A stretch of DNA of 64,000 nt from Neodontobutis hainanensis (lineage: Eukaryota > Chordata > Actinopteri > Gobiiformes > Odontobutidae): contig JALDNG010000990.1 of the NCBI GenBank assembly GCA_024349245.1, forward strand, positions 82,918-146,917, read 5' to 3'. Made by a program: the position numbers and the translations under genes. Shown here one piece after another: positions 1 through 10,113 of the stretch (within the stretch, counting starts at the first letter, position 1; each line of letters opens with the position of its first letter). Below the pieces are notes generated by a model that was not told where the DNA came from, ran no database searches, and saw only the letters and a list, made by a program, of their open reading frames with translations.

Positions 1-107
1 ATTCATAAGTTCCTTTAAAGCCCTGGACTTCACAGCTCAGAGTCACACTGCTCTGTTCTGGGATGGTGTCACTGGAGGTTTTCAGATGGACTCTGCGTGT
101 CTTTGCT
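1..107 (-). pseudogene. Ig domain exon (outer D2-type), left arm, cut by window edge
   Basis: Mirror image of the 27061 exon. It covers the N-terminal half of a C2-like immunoglobulin domain on the minus strand, including the strand-B cysteine motif SVTLSCEV, and then leaves the window at base 1. The intron side ends in a sequence that reads cag on the minus strand. The two visible halves of the palindrome do not differ much here. The rest of this exon and any downstream exons lie outside the window. Confidence 0.7.
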
Positions 108-230
108 GAAAATACAACAGAATTAGAAATGCAAGAAAATGGTTACATTTACTAAGTTTAATGTAGGACATTGTGAAAGAAGTATTATTGTTTGTTTGTT
201 TTTGTGAATAAAAGAACAGCTGAAAAATAA

Positions 231-392
231 TCTATTGGTCCCACATGAGTAAAAAAATAAATAACTGAAATGAACATTTGCCAAAATAATGTCTCTTTGT
301 TAAAGTGGAGAGATCTGTGAACAGTGTGAAAGCAACACTGAGTCTCTGAGATATAAAGACTGTTCAGGACCCTCCAGAGTCACATGATCACC
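231..392 (-). pseudogene. Decayed Ig exon (D1-type), left arm
   Basis: Mirror of 26774-26935. The start resembles the first Ig exon of the same gene (acacag followed by gtgatcatgtgactctg against gtgacaatgtgactctg), and the far end keeps a stretch that would encode SCGTN-like residues. Between them the frame is lost and most of the Ig core is missing. It is best read as a relic of a second D1-D2 exon pair. Confidence 0.45.
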
Positions 393-705
393 TGTGTTCA
401 CAAAACTGAAATAAAGAAGAACCACAAACATTGAATGAATAAACAAAGAAATACACATGTTTACATTAAAGGTGTGTAGTTTAAACCATATTTACATTTA
501 TCATGGCAGTAAAGTTCAAAAGTGTTCCTCAAAGCACCAACCCAGTATGACACAGAACTCTGAAGTACAGTTTACTGTAGTGTTGACCATTTCTTTTAAC
601 GTCAAAGACACTCATAACACTATAATATAGTCTCTGTGAGTGACTTTAGTCAGACTAAAGACAACTACAGATAGAAATATCAAAAGTAAAAGTTAAACAA
701 CTCAC

Positions 706-954
706 TTTGCACTTTCTTCTCTCTGCTCCACAGTGTTGTGAGATCTGGAGCCCTTTCTCCTCTACATCTGTAGTGTCCACTGTCAGACTCAGTAACTCTG
801 GAGATTGTATATTCTCTTGTTGTTTGATGTAGGACTGAACCGGTCCTGCTCCACTGATACGTCCACTCAGTGTTTCCTCTGTCCTCAATCTCACATCTGA
901 GAGTGACACTGTCTCCAGAAAAGATCTCAGATCAGTTTGGTGACACTGTCGGTA
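706..954 (-). pseudogene. Ig domain exon D3 of an Fc-receptor/CD22-like receptor, left arm
   Basis: Mirror of 26212-26460. Read on the minus strand in the domain frame it shows GDSVTLRCEI (strand B), a YQWSR strand-C tryptophan, and SDSGHYRCRG (strand F cysteine), the core of an Ig domain of the kind found in fish Fc-receptor-like and CD22-like proteins. It is bounded by an acceptor and a GTGAGT donor. A shift is needed between the exon start and the Ig frame, so the exon may not be translatable in the phase of its neighbours. Role in the family: extracellular ligand- or antibody-binding domain. Confidence 0.65.
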
Positions 955-1476
955 CTGTATAAAAAGGAAAAAATACATCATAAAAAGTGTATATTTTTGT
1001 AAATATCATAATAATAACTATAGTGAAATAATTTATAATTAAATACATTTGTTACTGTTTTATTTTTTTCCAAATATATTGTTGGAATTCAAAAACAAAA
1101 AGTTTGCTCTCTCTCTTTAAAAGTTAAAAATATATCAAAAATATAAAATGATATATTCCATGTAATGTAAACTTATTGACTTTAAATGTAACAAATATTT
1201 CCAATGTTTGAGCTTTAAACAAACTCTTTCATTTTCTGAACTATGCATTTACTTTTTTAAATAAATATAAATGTAATTCTTTGCAAATAAATTGTTGGAA
1301 TTCAATACAACACAAACACAAATGGGCTAAAGCACTAAAAGAAAATATATTAAATATAATAATAATAATTATACTTTTAAGCTTTAAACACCTTAATTTG
1401 TTCCAAGAACCACTTTTTGTTACAGTGACTTTTATTTTTATTTCAGATCTAGTTTTAAAAACATAACTGTACTCAC

Positions 1477-1732
1477 CAGTTTCTAAAACAGTGACAGTGT
1501 TACTTTCAGATGTGTCGATATATTCATCCCATCCTCTGCAGGAGGAGACACCTCCATCTGAGACTCTGACAAGAGCTGAGTTTTCTTTCATTCTCTCTCT
1601 GAGAGTCAGAGTCTGAGTTTTGTCTGGTCCATTCATAAGTTCCTTTAAAGCCCTGGACTTCACAGCTCAGAGTCACACTGCTCTGTTCTGGGATGGTGTC
1701 ACTGGATTTTTTCAGATGGACTCGTGTCTTTG
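1477..1732 (-). pseudogene. Ig domain exon D2, frameshifted, left arm
   Basis: Mirror of 25433-25687, with acceptor and GTGAGT donor in place. The minus strand carries SVTLSCEVQGF near the start and GGVSSCRGWDEY near the end, but in different reading frames. Compared with the related exon at 27061 it has lost one base upstream of the first cysteine and two more after the SQRE residues. The lesions are shared by both palindrome arms, so they predate the duplication. Confidence 0.7.
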
Positions 1733-1915
1733 CTGAGGAGAGAACAATATTAGAAAAACACAGTCAGTGAACCACAAAGATGAAAGTAGACTTCTGCAGA
1801 CTGGAAATGGTGATAGTTTTTAGATTTATTTGTTGTTGGAGAAAAAAAGCTGCTCTTAAAATGTTTTAAACCTCTCAGAAACATGTCAAAGGTTTGATGT
1901 GTTTAAAATACTGAC

Positions 1916-2095
1916 CTGTTACCTTCAGTTCTTTCTTTGTGGACTGTTCTGAGGTTGTCACTGAAGAGATCATCAGTTCGACTGGGGCAGTACGTTGTAT
2001 CCAAAGGTGTGTGTCCTCAGTCACAAGTGATCCATCTTTGTAAAAGTACAAATTTCCTTGACTATCTTGAACACAACGCAGAGTCACATTGTCAC
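1916..2095 (-). pseudogene. Ig domain exon D1 with an in-frame 36-bp deletion, left arm
   Basis: Minus-strand exon with an acacag acceptor and a GTCAG donor. It encodes VTLRCVQDSQG, then YFYKDGSL, and ends KKELKVT. Against the right-arm copy (25041-25250), twelve codons are absent between SVTTS and STKKELK. These include the conserved D-x-G-x-Y-x-C block that forms the domain disulfide, so this copy cannot fold as a canonical Ig domain even though its reading frame and splice acceptor are intact. Confidence 0.75.
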
Positions 2096-2620
2096 CTGTG
2101 TAAACAAAAGTAAAGTTAACAAAATGAAACTGCTTTAGAATAATACACATACAATGATAAACACAAAAAGAAACATGTCAGAGTTTTTCATTAAAGGCAA
2201 CAGTTCAAGGCAGTTTGTTTCAACATCATTACATTTATTAACACCAGATGCAGTGTAGAGTGAGAGTGTATTTCCTCAAAGCACCAACACAGTTTGGCCC
2301 AGGACTCTGAATTATAATTGACTGTAGTGTTGACAGTTTCTCAAGTCTTCATGTCAAAGATGTAAAATTAAGCCCTGTGTTTTAAGAACAGACTAAAGAC
2401 AAGTGTGGATAAGTGCTACACAAGTCCTCACGACACCATCCAGTGCAACAAAGAGATTCCAACCAGTGACATTTTTACTTTAAACACTGTCACAGGCAAC
2501 AATATAAGTCACAAACACAGTGAGTGTATTTCTTGACGTCATAATGGGCCCAGGTGTCATATCCCTGTCCTATAGAGTTTAGATGTTGACCTGTTTAAAG
2601 TCAAAGTGTTGTAAACTCAC

Positions 2621-2657
2621 AGATGAGCCCCAGAGTCCAGACCAGAGAGGGTCCCAT
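2621..2657 (-). CDS. Signal-peptide exon of an Ig receptor, left arm
   Basis: Minus-strand ATG at 2657 opens MGPSLVWTLGLI, a short hydrophobic leader, followed after one extra base by a GTGAGT donor (phase 1). Fish Fc-receptor-like genes typically begin with such a tiny leader exon. The order leader (2.6 kb), D1 (2.0 kb), D2 (1.6 kb), D3 (0.8 kb) matches a minus-strand receptor gene. No TATA box was identified upstream. Downstream exons are broken, so expression of a product is doubtful. Confidence 0.65.
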
Positions 2658-4463
2658 CCTCACATCCAGCGCTCGTCACTCTGCCTCTGACAAACTCCAG
2701 CTCATTACAGGCTTCATCTACAGCACTCACAGAGGAAGAGGAGGGTACCTTTGATGAAGATATGTTTAACTGGTCTGCACTTCCTTTTCACACTTACCTC
2801 ACACAGACACTGAACCACAGCTTTCACACTTTGAGACTTTTCTCACAGTCGACCCATCATGCAACACCTGTTTAGAATAAAATAAAAATAGAATACATTT
2901 TAAATAATCATTAAACTATATGCATCACATGTAAGTCGGCAGTTAGCAGTAGAAGTGACACCTGTAGCACTAAAATATTGTAAACAACTAAATACAGTCT
3001 GATCATTGTTATATGAACCTGTTGATCTTTACTCCGTTAGATATATTGAGTACTAAGAAAAACATTGAAGATCAGTGTAAGAACTAAAGGAAATAGATGT
3101 GTTACTTCTTCTTGACTCTAAAATGACACTGAGACAAAGAAGGAGCAACTATGAACTGTATTGTCGTCTTGAAGCTGAAGGAGAGATAACATCATTCTTG
3201 TTCAGAAACGTGTTAGATACTTCTCTTTGTGGTTATTGTTCTGTAGAGGTTTATAATTGTTTGTGTGTTTGTCAGAACTGAAGCTACAGTACAGCTCACA
3301 GAGGGAGTGAGATAAAGTGTGTCATTGAACGTCATAGAAATGTGTGGCTTTTGACCTAAAAATGAAACAAGTGCAGTGACACACTTTAAAAACTGAATGT
3401 GCTGGAGTTCAAGGAGCAGTGTTGTCGTCCTGGGCCTGATCCTCTCTGTTAGTGTTCATCCATGAGTTAAAGTCAGATCCTGGTTCATTCTGGTTTCTGA
3501 CTGAACTCTATAGTCTCCAGATCTGTGAACAGTTTGAAGGAGAAAACACTCACAGCTGAGCAGCTCCAGGAGATGCGCGCTCACGAGATGCTGCGCGCTC
3601 CTGCCAAGGTGGAGCGGAGCTACAGGTGACAGCTGAAGCTAAGGTTAGGAGATGGTGAAACAGTTTATTTTGTTGCTTTAATGGAGGTTTCAAAATTCCC
3701 TTTTTTTCATTTCCAGTGCGGACACAAACTCCTGTCCATCAGTTTAATCATCTATAAGTCTAATCAGCACAATCAGCAAATATAATAACTACATAATCAT
3801 TTAAAACCTATAGTAAATCATCAATTCATTGTAATCCATGTAAAGCTCTGCTGCAGTGCCTTATAGTGTCTTGGTGGGACTCTTGAATTTTTGTAGCAGT
3901 GGTGGTCAAACCAAGGCCCAAGGACCCAATACTGGCTGTTCAATCTGCCAAGCATTAACTACTAATTTAATAATAATTAAAGACAGCAGATATTATATTG
4001 ACATTAACAATTAATTGAGTTTTAGAGTTTTTCACTGGAGTCTCCTCAAAGGCCATATGTCTGATATTCCAAGAAACTGAACTCAAAGTCAGCCGCTTCT
4101 TTTCTACCGAGCCAAATACAAACCAGCCAAGTTACAGACTTTTATTTCTAGTTTGTTCACCCTGCTGTAGGGTGTTACTGTTCAGTAAAATTATTTTGTG
4201 TAGCAGCTGACGATCTTTAAAATATACAACATTTATTCACTGTTTTAATAAATCTGCTTGCACCAATAAATACAAACAATTCAAGCTGCAGTGAGTCCAA
4301 CTGAAGGGCATTTAAAGTCACTCTACCTCAAATTTAACAACAAACCTTAACACACATCACAGATTAAGCAAGACTCTAGCTCAACTCAACACAAAGATTG
4401 TTTTTTTCACGTCACAATCTGTTCGAATAATAATCTGAATACTTTACCGGACACAGTTACAAG
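2658..4463. other. Upstream flank of the Ig receptor, no gene seen (left arm)
   Basis: This is the presumed promoter and 5' region of the minus-strand receptor, mirrored at 22830-24628. Short frames (for example near 3099-3281) are kept in both arms only because the arms are copies; they show no recognisable domain. No transposon ends were found here. Confidence 0.5.
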
Positions 4464-4468
4464 TTTAG

Positions 4469-4973
4469 TGTCATGATTCATGTCTGTTTTATATTGTTTC
4501 CGGTTTGTATTGTATTCAATGGACTTTATTTTGAAATGTCGTGCCCTTGTCTGTGTCCATGCTTGACTTCCTGCCTTGTGTTTTTCCCTCCTGTGTGATT
4601 ACCTGCTCCGCCCTAATATGTTTCACCTGTCCCTTGTTGTCTGTGTCTATTTATACCTGTTTGTCCTTCCCCTCAGTACCAGGTCATTGTCATTGTCTCT
4701 GTCTCCGTCTCCGTCTCTGTCTCTGTCACCGTCACCGTCACCCGTAAGTTTGGTCTGTGTTCCTTCTGTCGCCACTTGTGAATTTTCTAGTCCGTGGTTT
4801 TGGTATTTTCATTTTCTCTGGATTTTTGCCTGTGTTTTCGGTTCTGGGAGAATTTTGGTTTTTTGGATTTTGTATGCGTCTGTTTCTCTTAAAAATAAAT
4901 TTAGTTTAACGTTTTCTTGAGTTTGGGTTGTTTGCATTGGAGTCTTCCTGTTCCTGAGCCCGCGGTCATGACA
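4469..4973 (+). repeat. 5' LTR of the Gypsy-like element
   Basis: 505 bp, starting TGTCATGA and ending TCATGACA, so the two ends form an 8-bp inverted repeat. A TATA-like TATTTATA lies at 4648-4656 and an AATAAA signal at 4894-4899, which would place U3, R and U5 in the usual order. A CTGTCT/CCGTCT microsatellite at about 4695-4742 differs in length from the inverted LTR copy. No primer-binding site was recognised confidently just downstream. Confidence 0.85.
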
Positions 4974-4999
4974 GAATGACCTGGTCCGAACTGAGACTC

Positions 5000-5905
5000 C
5001 GCAGCCCCAGAACTGTCTTCCAGAGTCTTCGTGTCAGCCCCAGAACTGTTTTCCAGAGTCTTCGTGTCAGCCCCAAAACGGTTTTCCAGAGTCTTCGTGT
5101 CAGCCCCAAAACGGTTTTCCAGAGTCTTCGTGTCAGTCCCAGAACTGTTTTCCAGAGTCTTCGTGTCAGTCCCAGAACTGTTTTCCAGAGTCTTCGTGTC
5201 AGCCCCAGAACTGTTTTCCAGAGTCTTCGTGTCAGCCCCAGAACTGTTTTCCAGAGTCTTCGTGTCAGCCCCAGAACTGTTCTCCAGAGTCTTCGTGTCA
5301 GCCCCAGAACTGTTTTCCAGAGTCTTCGTGTCAGCCCCAGAACTGTTTTCCAGAGTCTTCGTGTCAGCCCCAGAACTGTTTTCCAGAGTCTTCGTGTCAG
5401 CCCCAGAACTGTTTTTCCAGAGTCTTCGTGTCAGCCCCAGAACCGTTTTCCAGAGTCTTCGTGTCAGCCCCAGAACTGTTTTTCAGAGTCTTCGTGTCAG
5501 CCCCAGAACTGTTTCCAGAGTCTTCGCTTCAGCCCCAGAACTGTTTCCAGAGTCTTCGCTTCAGCGCCAGAACTGTTTCCAGAGTCTTCGCTTCAGCCCA
5601 CAGAACTGTTTCCAGAGTCTCCGCTTCAGCCCCCAGAACTGTTTCCCGAGTCTTCGCTTCAGCCCCCCAGAACTGTTTCCAGAGTCTTCGCTTTAGCCTC
5701 CAGAACTGTTTCCAGAGTCTTCGCTTCAGCCTCCAGAACTGTTTCCAGAGTCTTCGCTTCAGCCCCCAGAACTGTTTTCAGAGTCTTTGCCTCAGCCCCC
5801 AGAGAGTTTTCCCTGAGGTACGTCTCAGCCCCCAGAGAGTTTTCCCTGAGAGTACGTCTCAGCCCCCAGAGAGTTTTCCCTGAGAGTACGTCTCAGCCCC
5901 CAGAG
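5000..5905 (+). repeat. 33-bp minisatellite inside the LTR element
   Basis: Tandem units of 33 bp built on ccagagtcttcgtgtcag plus ccccagaactgtttt. The units become more variable after 5510 (cgcttcag variants) and change to a gagagttttccctgag form from about 5800. Because 33 is a multiple of three, one frame stays open as an 11-residue repeat (VFQSLRVSPRT). No protein family is recognised, so this is not called as a gene. Confidence 0.85.
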
Positions 5906-5906
5906 A

Positions 5907-6815
5907 GGCCCACCCCTCGAGTGGCTCACCCCTCGAGTGGCTCACCCCTCGTGTGGCTCATCCCCTCGTCTGGCTCCTTCCCTCGTCTGGCTCCTTCCCT
6001 CGTCTGGCTCCTTCCCTCGAGTGGCTCTCCCCTCGAGTGGCTCACCCCTCGTGTGGCTCATCCCCTCGTGTGGCTCATCCCCTCGTCTGGCTCATCCCCT
6101 CGTCTGGCTCCTTCCCTCGTCTGGCTCCTTCCCTCGTCTGGCTCCTTCCCTCGTCTGGCTCCTTCCCTCGTCTGGCTCCTTCCCTCGTCTGGCCCCTTTC
6201 CTCGTCTGGCCCCCTTCCTCGTCTGGCCCCTTTCCTCGTCTGGCTCCTTCCCTCGTCTGGCTCCTTCCCTCGTCTGGCTCCTTCCCTCGTCTGGCTCCTT
6301 CCCTCGTCTGGCTCCTTCCCTCGTCTGGTTCGGTTCATCCTTCGTCTGGTTCATCCTTCGTCTGGTTCACCCTCCGTCTGGTCTGGTTCATCCTTCGTCT
6401 GGTTCATCCTTCGCCTGGTTCACCCTTCGCCTGGTTCACCCTTCCTTCGCCTGGTCGCCCATACGGTCCTTCCCAGCCTGACCTCTCCTCGTCTGGTTCA
6501 TCCCTCGTCTGGTTCATCCCTCGCCTGGTCCTTCCTCGCCTGGTTCATCCCTCGCCTGGGTCATCCCTCGCCTGGTTCTTCCTCGTCTGGTTCATCCCTC
6601 GTCTGGTTCATTCCTCGTCTGGTCCTTCCTCGTCTGGTTCATCCCTCGTCTGGTTCATCCCTCGTTTGGTCCTTCCTCGTCTGGTTCATCCTCGTCTGGT
6701 TCATCCCTCGTTTGGTCCTTCCTCGTCTGGTTTCATCCTCGTCTGGTCGTCCTTACGGTCCTTCCTCGTCTGGCCTCTCCTCGTCTGGTCGTCTCTGTTG
6801 TCCTCCCAGCCTGGC
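5907..6815 (+). repeat. 17-bp minisatellite inside the LTR element
   Basis: Tandem units of 17 bp of the type cctcgtctggctccttc, with ggttcatc and ggtccttc variants toward the 3' side. A period of 17 cycles through all three frames every 51 bp, so long open frames on both strands are a consequence of the stop-free unit. Confidence 0.85.
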
Positions 6816-6829
6816 CCTTTGTTTTTTGG

Positions 6830-7085
6830 TCTTTGTTCTCCCAGCCTGTTCATGAGTTTTTGTTCCTTGTCCTCCCAGCCTGTTCATGAGTTTTTGTTCC
6901 TTGTTCTCCCAGCCTGTTCATGAGTTTGTTCCTTGTTCCCCCAGCCTGTTCACGAGTTTTTGTTCCTTGTGCTCCCAGCCTGTTCATGAGTTTTTGTTCC
7001 TTGTTCTTCCAGCCTGTCCATGAGTTTTTGTTCCTTGTTCTCCCAGCCTGTCCATGAGTTTTGTTCCTTGTTCTCCCAGCATGTC
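6830..7085 (+). repeat. 34-bp minisatellite inside the LTR element
   Basis: About seven to eight copies of a unit of roughly 34 bp, cagcctgttcatgag followed by tttttgttccttgttctcc. It sits directly between the 17-bp and 25-bp arrays. Confidence 0.8.
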
Positions 7086-7760
7086 CAGAGTTTTCTGTCG
7101 TTGCCCTGTCCGGAGTTTTCTGTCGTTGCCCTGTCTGGAGTTTCCTGTCGTTGCCCTGTCTGGAGTTCCCTGTCGTTGCCATGTCTGGAGTTTCCTGTCG
7201 TTGCCATGTCTGGAGTTTTCTGTCGTCGCCCTGTCCGGAGTTTTCTGTCGTTGCCCTGTCTGGAGTTTCCTGTCGTTGCCCTGTCTGGAGTTTCCTGTCG
7301 TTGCCCTGTCTGGAGTTTCCTGTCGTTGCCCTGTCTGGAGTTTCCTGTCGTTGCCATGTCTGGAGTTTCCTGTCGTTGCCATGTCCGGAGTTTCCTGTCG
7401 CGCCCTGTCCGGAGTTTTCTGTCGCTGTTGCCCTGTCTGGAGTTTCCTGTCGCTTGCCATGTCTGGAGTTTCCTGTCGTTGCCATGTCCGGAGTTTCCTG
7501 TCGTTGCCATGTCCGGAGTTTCCTGTCCCTGCCATGTCCGGAGTTTCCTGTCCCTGCCATGTCCGGAGTTTCCTGTCCCTGCCATGTCCGGAGTTTCCTG
7601 TCCCTGCCATGTCCGGAGTTTCCTGTCCCTGCCATGTCCGGAGTTTCCTGTCCCTGCCATGTCCGGAGTTTCCTGTCCCTGCCATGTCCGGAGTTTCCTG
7701 TCCCTGCCATGTCCGGAGTTTCCTGTCCCTGCCATGTCCGGAGTTTCCTGTCCCTACCTG
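7080..7760 (+). repeat. 25-bp minisatellite inside the LTR element
   Basis: About 27 copies of a 25-bp unit, tgtccggagtttcctgt plus ccctgcca. The left half uses a cgttgcc variant. From 7520 to 7755 the units are nearly identical, suggesting recent local expansion. A 25-bp period gives a 75-bp coding cycle, which explains the open frames on both strands. Confidence 0.85.
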
Positions 7761-7859
7761 GTCCTGAGTCCGTCCTTCTGCAAGTCCCGTCCGTGTGTTC
7801 CCATCCCGGCACAAAATTTTTCCCTTGTGCCTGTTCCCGGCATATTCCCTTCCACTAGC

Positions 7860-8140
7860 GCCACGTCCGGCCGACCAGTTCCGAGGGCCGGACGTGCCGC
7901 ATCTGTAACCCGAGTGCCCCGTCCGCCGACCAGTTCAGAGGGCCGGACCCGACTCACCAGTGTACTCCCGAGCGCCCGTCCGGCCGATCAGTATTAGAGG
8001 GCCGGACCCGACTCATCAGACTTCCCGAGTGTCCCGTCCAGCCAGTAGTTAGAGGGCTGGATCCAACACCACGTTTCTCCCCTAGCGCCCGTCCGCCAAC
8101 CAGTGTCCAAGGGCCGGACCCGCCGCATCGGTTCCCCCAA
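7860..8140 (+). repeat. GC-rich tandem repeat of about 60 bp inside the LTR element
   Basis: Four to five diverged units, each with gtccggccgaccagt then gagggccggacccg and a cccgagcgcc-type end. This GC-rich array precedes the polypurine tract and contrasts with the AT-rich surroundings of the palindrome. Confidence 0.7.
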
Positions 8141-8278
8141 GCCTTTCCTGAGTGTGTCCCGTGCCAGTTGTCTAGTGGACTTGTTCCCTCCGACTGACCC
8201 CCTCCACCCACCCAGGAAATGTCGAAAGAAAGGATTTTTGGGTTATAGGAGTGTTAGGCCGCCCAGTGGTCGGCCTTT

Positions 8279-8290
8279 AAGGGGGGGGTA
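8279..8290 (+). promoter_or_regulatory. Polypurine tract of the Gypsy-like element
   Basis: A run of aaggggggggta lies immediately 5' of a forward LTR start at 8292. This is the position and composition expected of the plus-strand primer in LTR retrotransposons. Confidence 0.75.
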
Positions 8291-8291
8291 C

Positions 8292-8510
8292 TGTCATGAT
8301 TCATGTCTGTTTTATATTGTTTCCGGTTTGTATTGTATTCAATGGACTTTATTTTGAAATGTCGTGCCCTTGTCTGTGTCCATGCTTGACTTCCTGCCTT
8401 GTGTTTTTCCCTCCTGTGTGATTACCTGCTCCGCCCTAATATGTTTCACCTGTCCCTTGTTGTCTGTGTCTATTTATACCTGTTTGTCCTTCCTCAGTAC
8501 CAGGTCATTC
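8292..8510 (+). repeat. Truncated forward 3' LTR
   Basis: Matches the first ~220 bp of the 5' LTR and stops at caggtcattc, inside the region where the 5' LTR continues into its CTGTCT microsatellite. The next base begins the inverted LTR. The remaining ~280 bp of this LTR are absent. Confidence 0.85.
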
Positions 8511-9004
8511 TGTCATGACCGCGGGCTCAGGAACAGGAAGACTCCAATGCAAACAACCCAAACTCCAAGAAAACGTTAAACTAAATTTATTTTTAAGAGA
8601 AACAGACGCATACAAAATCCAAAAAACCAAAATTCTCCCAGAACCGAAAACACAGGCAAAAATCCAGAGAAAATGAAAATACCAAAACCACGGACTAGAA
8701 AATTCACAAGTGGCGACAGAAGGAACACAGACCAAACTTACGGGTGACGGTGACGGTGACAGAGACGGAGACAGAGACAATGACAATGACCTGGTACTGA
8801 GGGGAAGGACAAACAGGTATAAATAGACACAGACAACAAGGGACAGGTGAAACATATTAGGGCGGAGCAGGTAATCACACAGGAGGGAAAAACACAAGGC
8901 AGGAAGTCAAGCATGGACACAGACAAGGGCACGACATTTCAAAATAAAGTCCATTGAATACAATACAAACCGGAAACAATATAAAACAGACATGAATCAT
9001 GACA
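8511..9004 (-). repeat. Complete LTR in inverted orientation
   Basis: 494 bp, the reverse complement of the 5' LTR from its last base (tgtcatgaccgcgggc here) to its first (gaatcatgaca). It is about 11 bp shorter because of the microsatellite. It lies between the truncated LTR and the target duplication TTTAG (9005-9009), so it forms the true right end of the inserted DNA. Confidence 0.85.
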
Positions 9005-9009
9005 TTTAG

Positions 9010-10113
9010 TCACATTTATCGATCCGCTCTGAAGACCGACACTGGTATTCTCCGCTCATCATGCAATGGTAAGTGTTTATCTGGTGTAGAAATGAGACAC
9101 ATTTGGATTATTTCTCAACTCAACATCTAAAATACAAAGGAAGAAGAAACAAAGATGAATATCGACAGAAAATAAAGGTGCATTACCTTCAGCATGTCCA
9201 ATGAAGACAAGGATATTCAGCACTGAAAATCAGAAATGTCAATATATAAGCAATCAAAGAAACTTAATATACAGCAACATTCTCACATTTTAATAGAAAA
9301 ACCAAAGACAAAATGTGTGTCATTTTTATAACGGCAAAAGTGAGAGCTCTGAATTAAAGAAGGTATGTTTAAAAGCTGGTGTTTCTTCTTTTTTCAACTT
9401 GTTACTTTCTTATTTATTAAGACAAAACTTGCAAAACCTTCACTGGCACACTTTCTAACACATATACAGTAAATATAATAAAATATATGCCTTTGTAGTT
9501 TATAGATATTGGTAATGTTTTAAAAAGGTGTGTCAGTAAAGTTTTTACAGTGCATGATCACATGTCACAGATTGATCTCCTCTTTACAAGGGTTTACATA
9601 AGGATTAGAAAACATTAATGTATAAAGTTATTTAGAGGTAGTCCTTAAGAAAAGTGAAAGCAAATTTTATATATAACACTGGTTAATGGTTTACAACCCA
9701 TTAAGAACCTTTTATTAATGAATGTACAGTAAATTTTAATCTTAGAAGCTAAATAACTTATTGCTTTACAATTGGATTAACACATTTATAAGGTATTTGC
9801 AGTGTGAAAATAATAATTTGTTAATACATTGTAAATATCTTATTTTCAGACTATATTCCAAAGCAGGAGTTTCAAACACTTTTAGTTCAGGAAACACAAT
9901 CTGAAGTGGACCAGTAAAAGAATAGAATAAAAACCTATAAATAACAACAACTCCTTGTTATTCTTTGGTCTAAAGTGCAAAGAGGTACAATTACATTATA
10001 ATGTCAGTGATCTCATTAATCACAGACCAAAAGGTTAATGTTGGCTGTCGAGAGATTGTCTTTTGTCCATGTGGAGCTACCGTAGTTCATCATGTGTGTG
10101 TTTTCACAAACTC
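9010..10113. other. AT-rich arm sequence without a gene (left arm)
   Basis: Mirrored at 21723-22824. No splice-bounded domain, transposon end or RNA gene was recognised. Confidence 0.5.

Larger units (their letters stand above)
4469..9004 (+). mobile_element. Non-autonomous Gypsy-like LTR element with an extra inverted LTR
   Basis: The insertion is exact: TTTAG at 4464-4468 and again at 9005-9009 flank it, and the right palindrome arm has the single empty copy at 22825-22829. Layout is 5' LTR (4469-4973), an internal region without gag or pol made of five tandem arrays, a polypurine tract (8279-8290), a truncated forward LTR (8292-8510) and a complete inverted LTR (8511-9004). TG...CA ends, the 5-bp duplication and the purine tract support an LTR retrotransposon. 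Assignment to Gypsy rests on the LTR start and tract style and is an inference. It must have used proteins made elsewhere. Confidence 0.85.

Noticed and set aside
3099..3281. 60-codon frame upstream of the Ig receptor
   Set aside because: No domain or splice context; the mirror copy at 24010-24192 differs at aligned residues without sign of constraint.
4976..6481. Open frame of about 500 codons in the Gypsy-like element as a gag protein
   Set aside because: It consists of 33-bp and 17-bp repeats with no capsid or zinc-knuckle motif, and competing frames are open on both strands.
6850..7814. Minus-strand frames repeating GNSGHGRDRKLRTWQ
   Set aside because: A 25-bp period read in triplets gives this in every frame; no independent support.
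4469..9004. Composite as a Foldback or TIR DNA transposon because its ends are inverted repeats
   Set aside because: TG...CA ends, a forward truncated LTR, a polypurine tract and LTR-style TATA and AATAAA signals fit an LTR element better.
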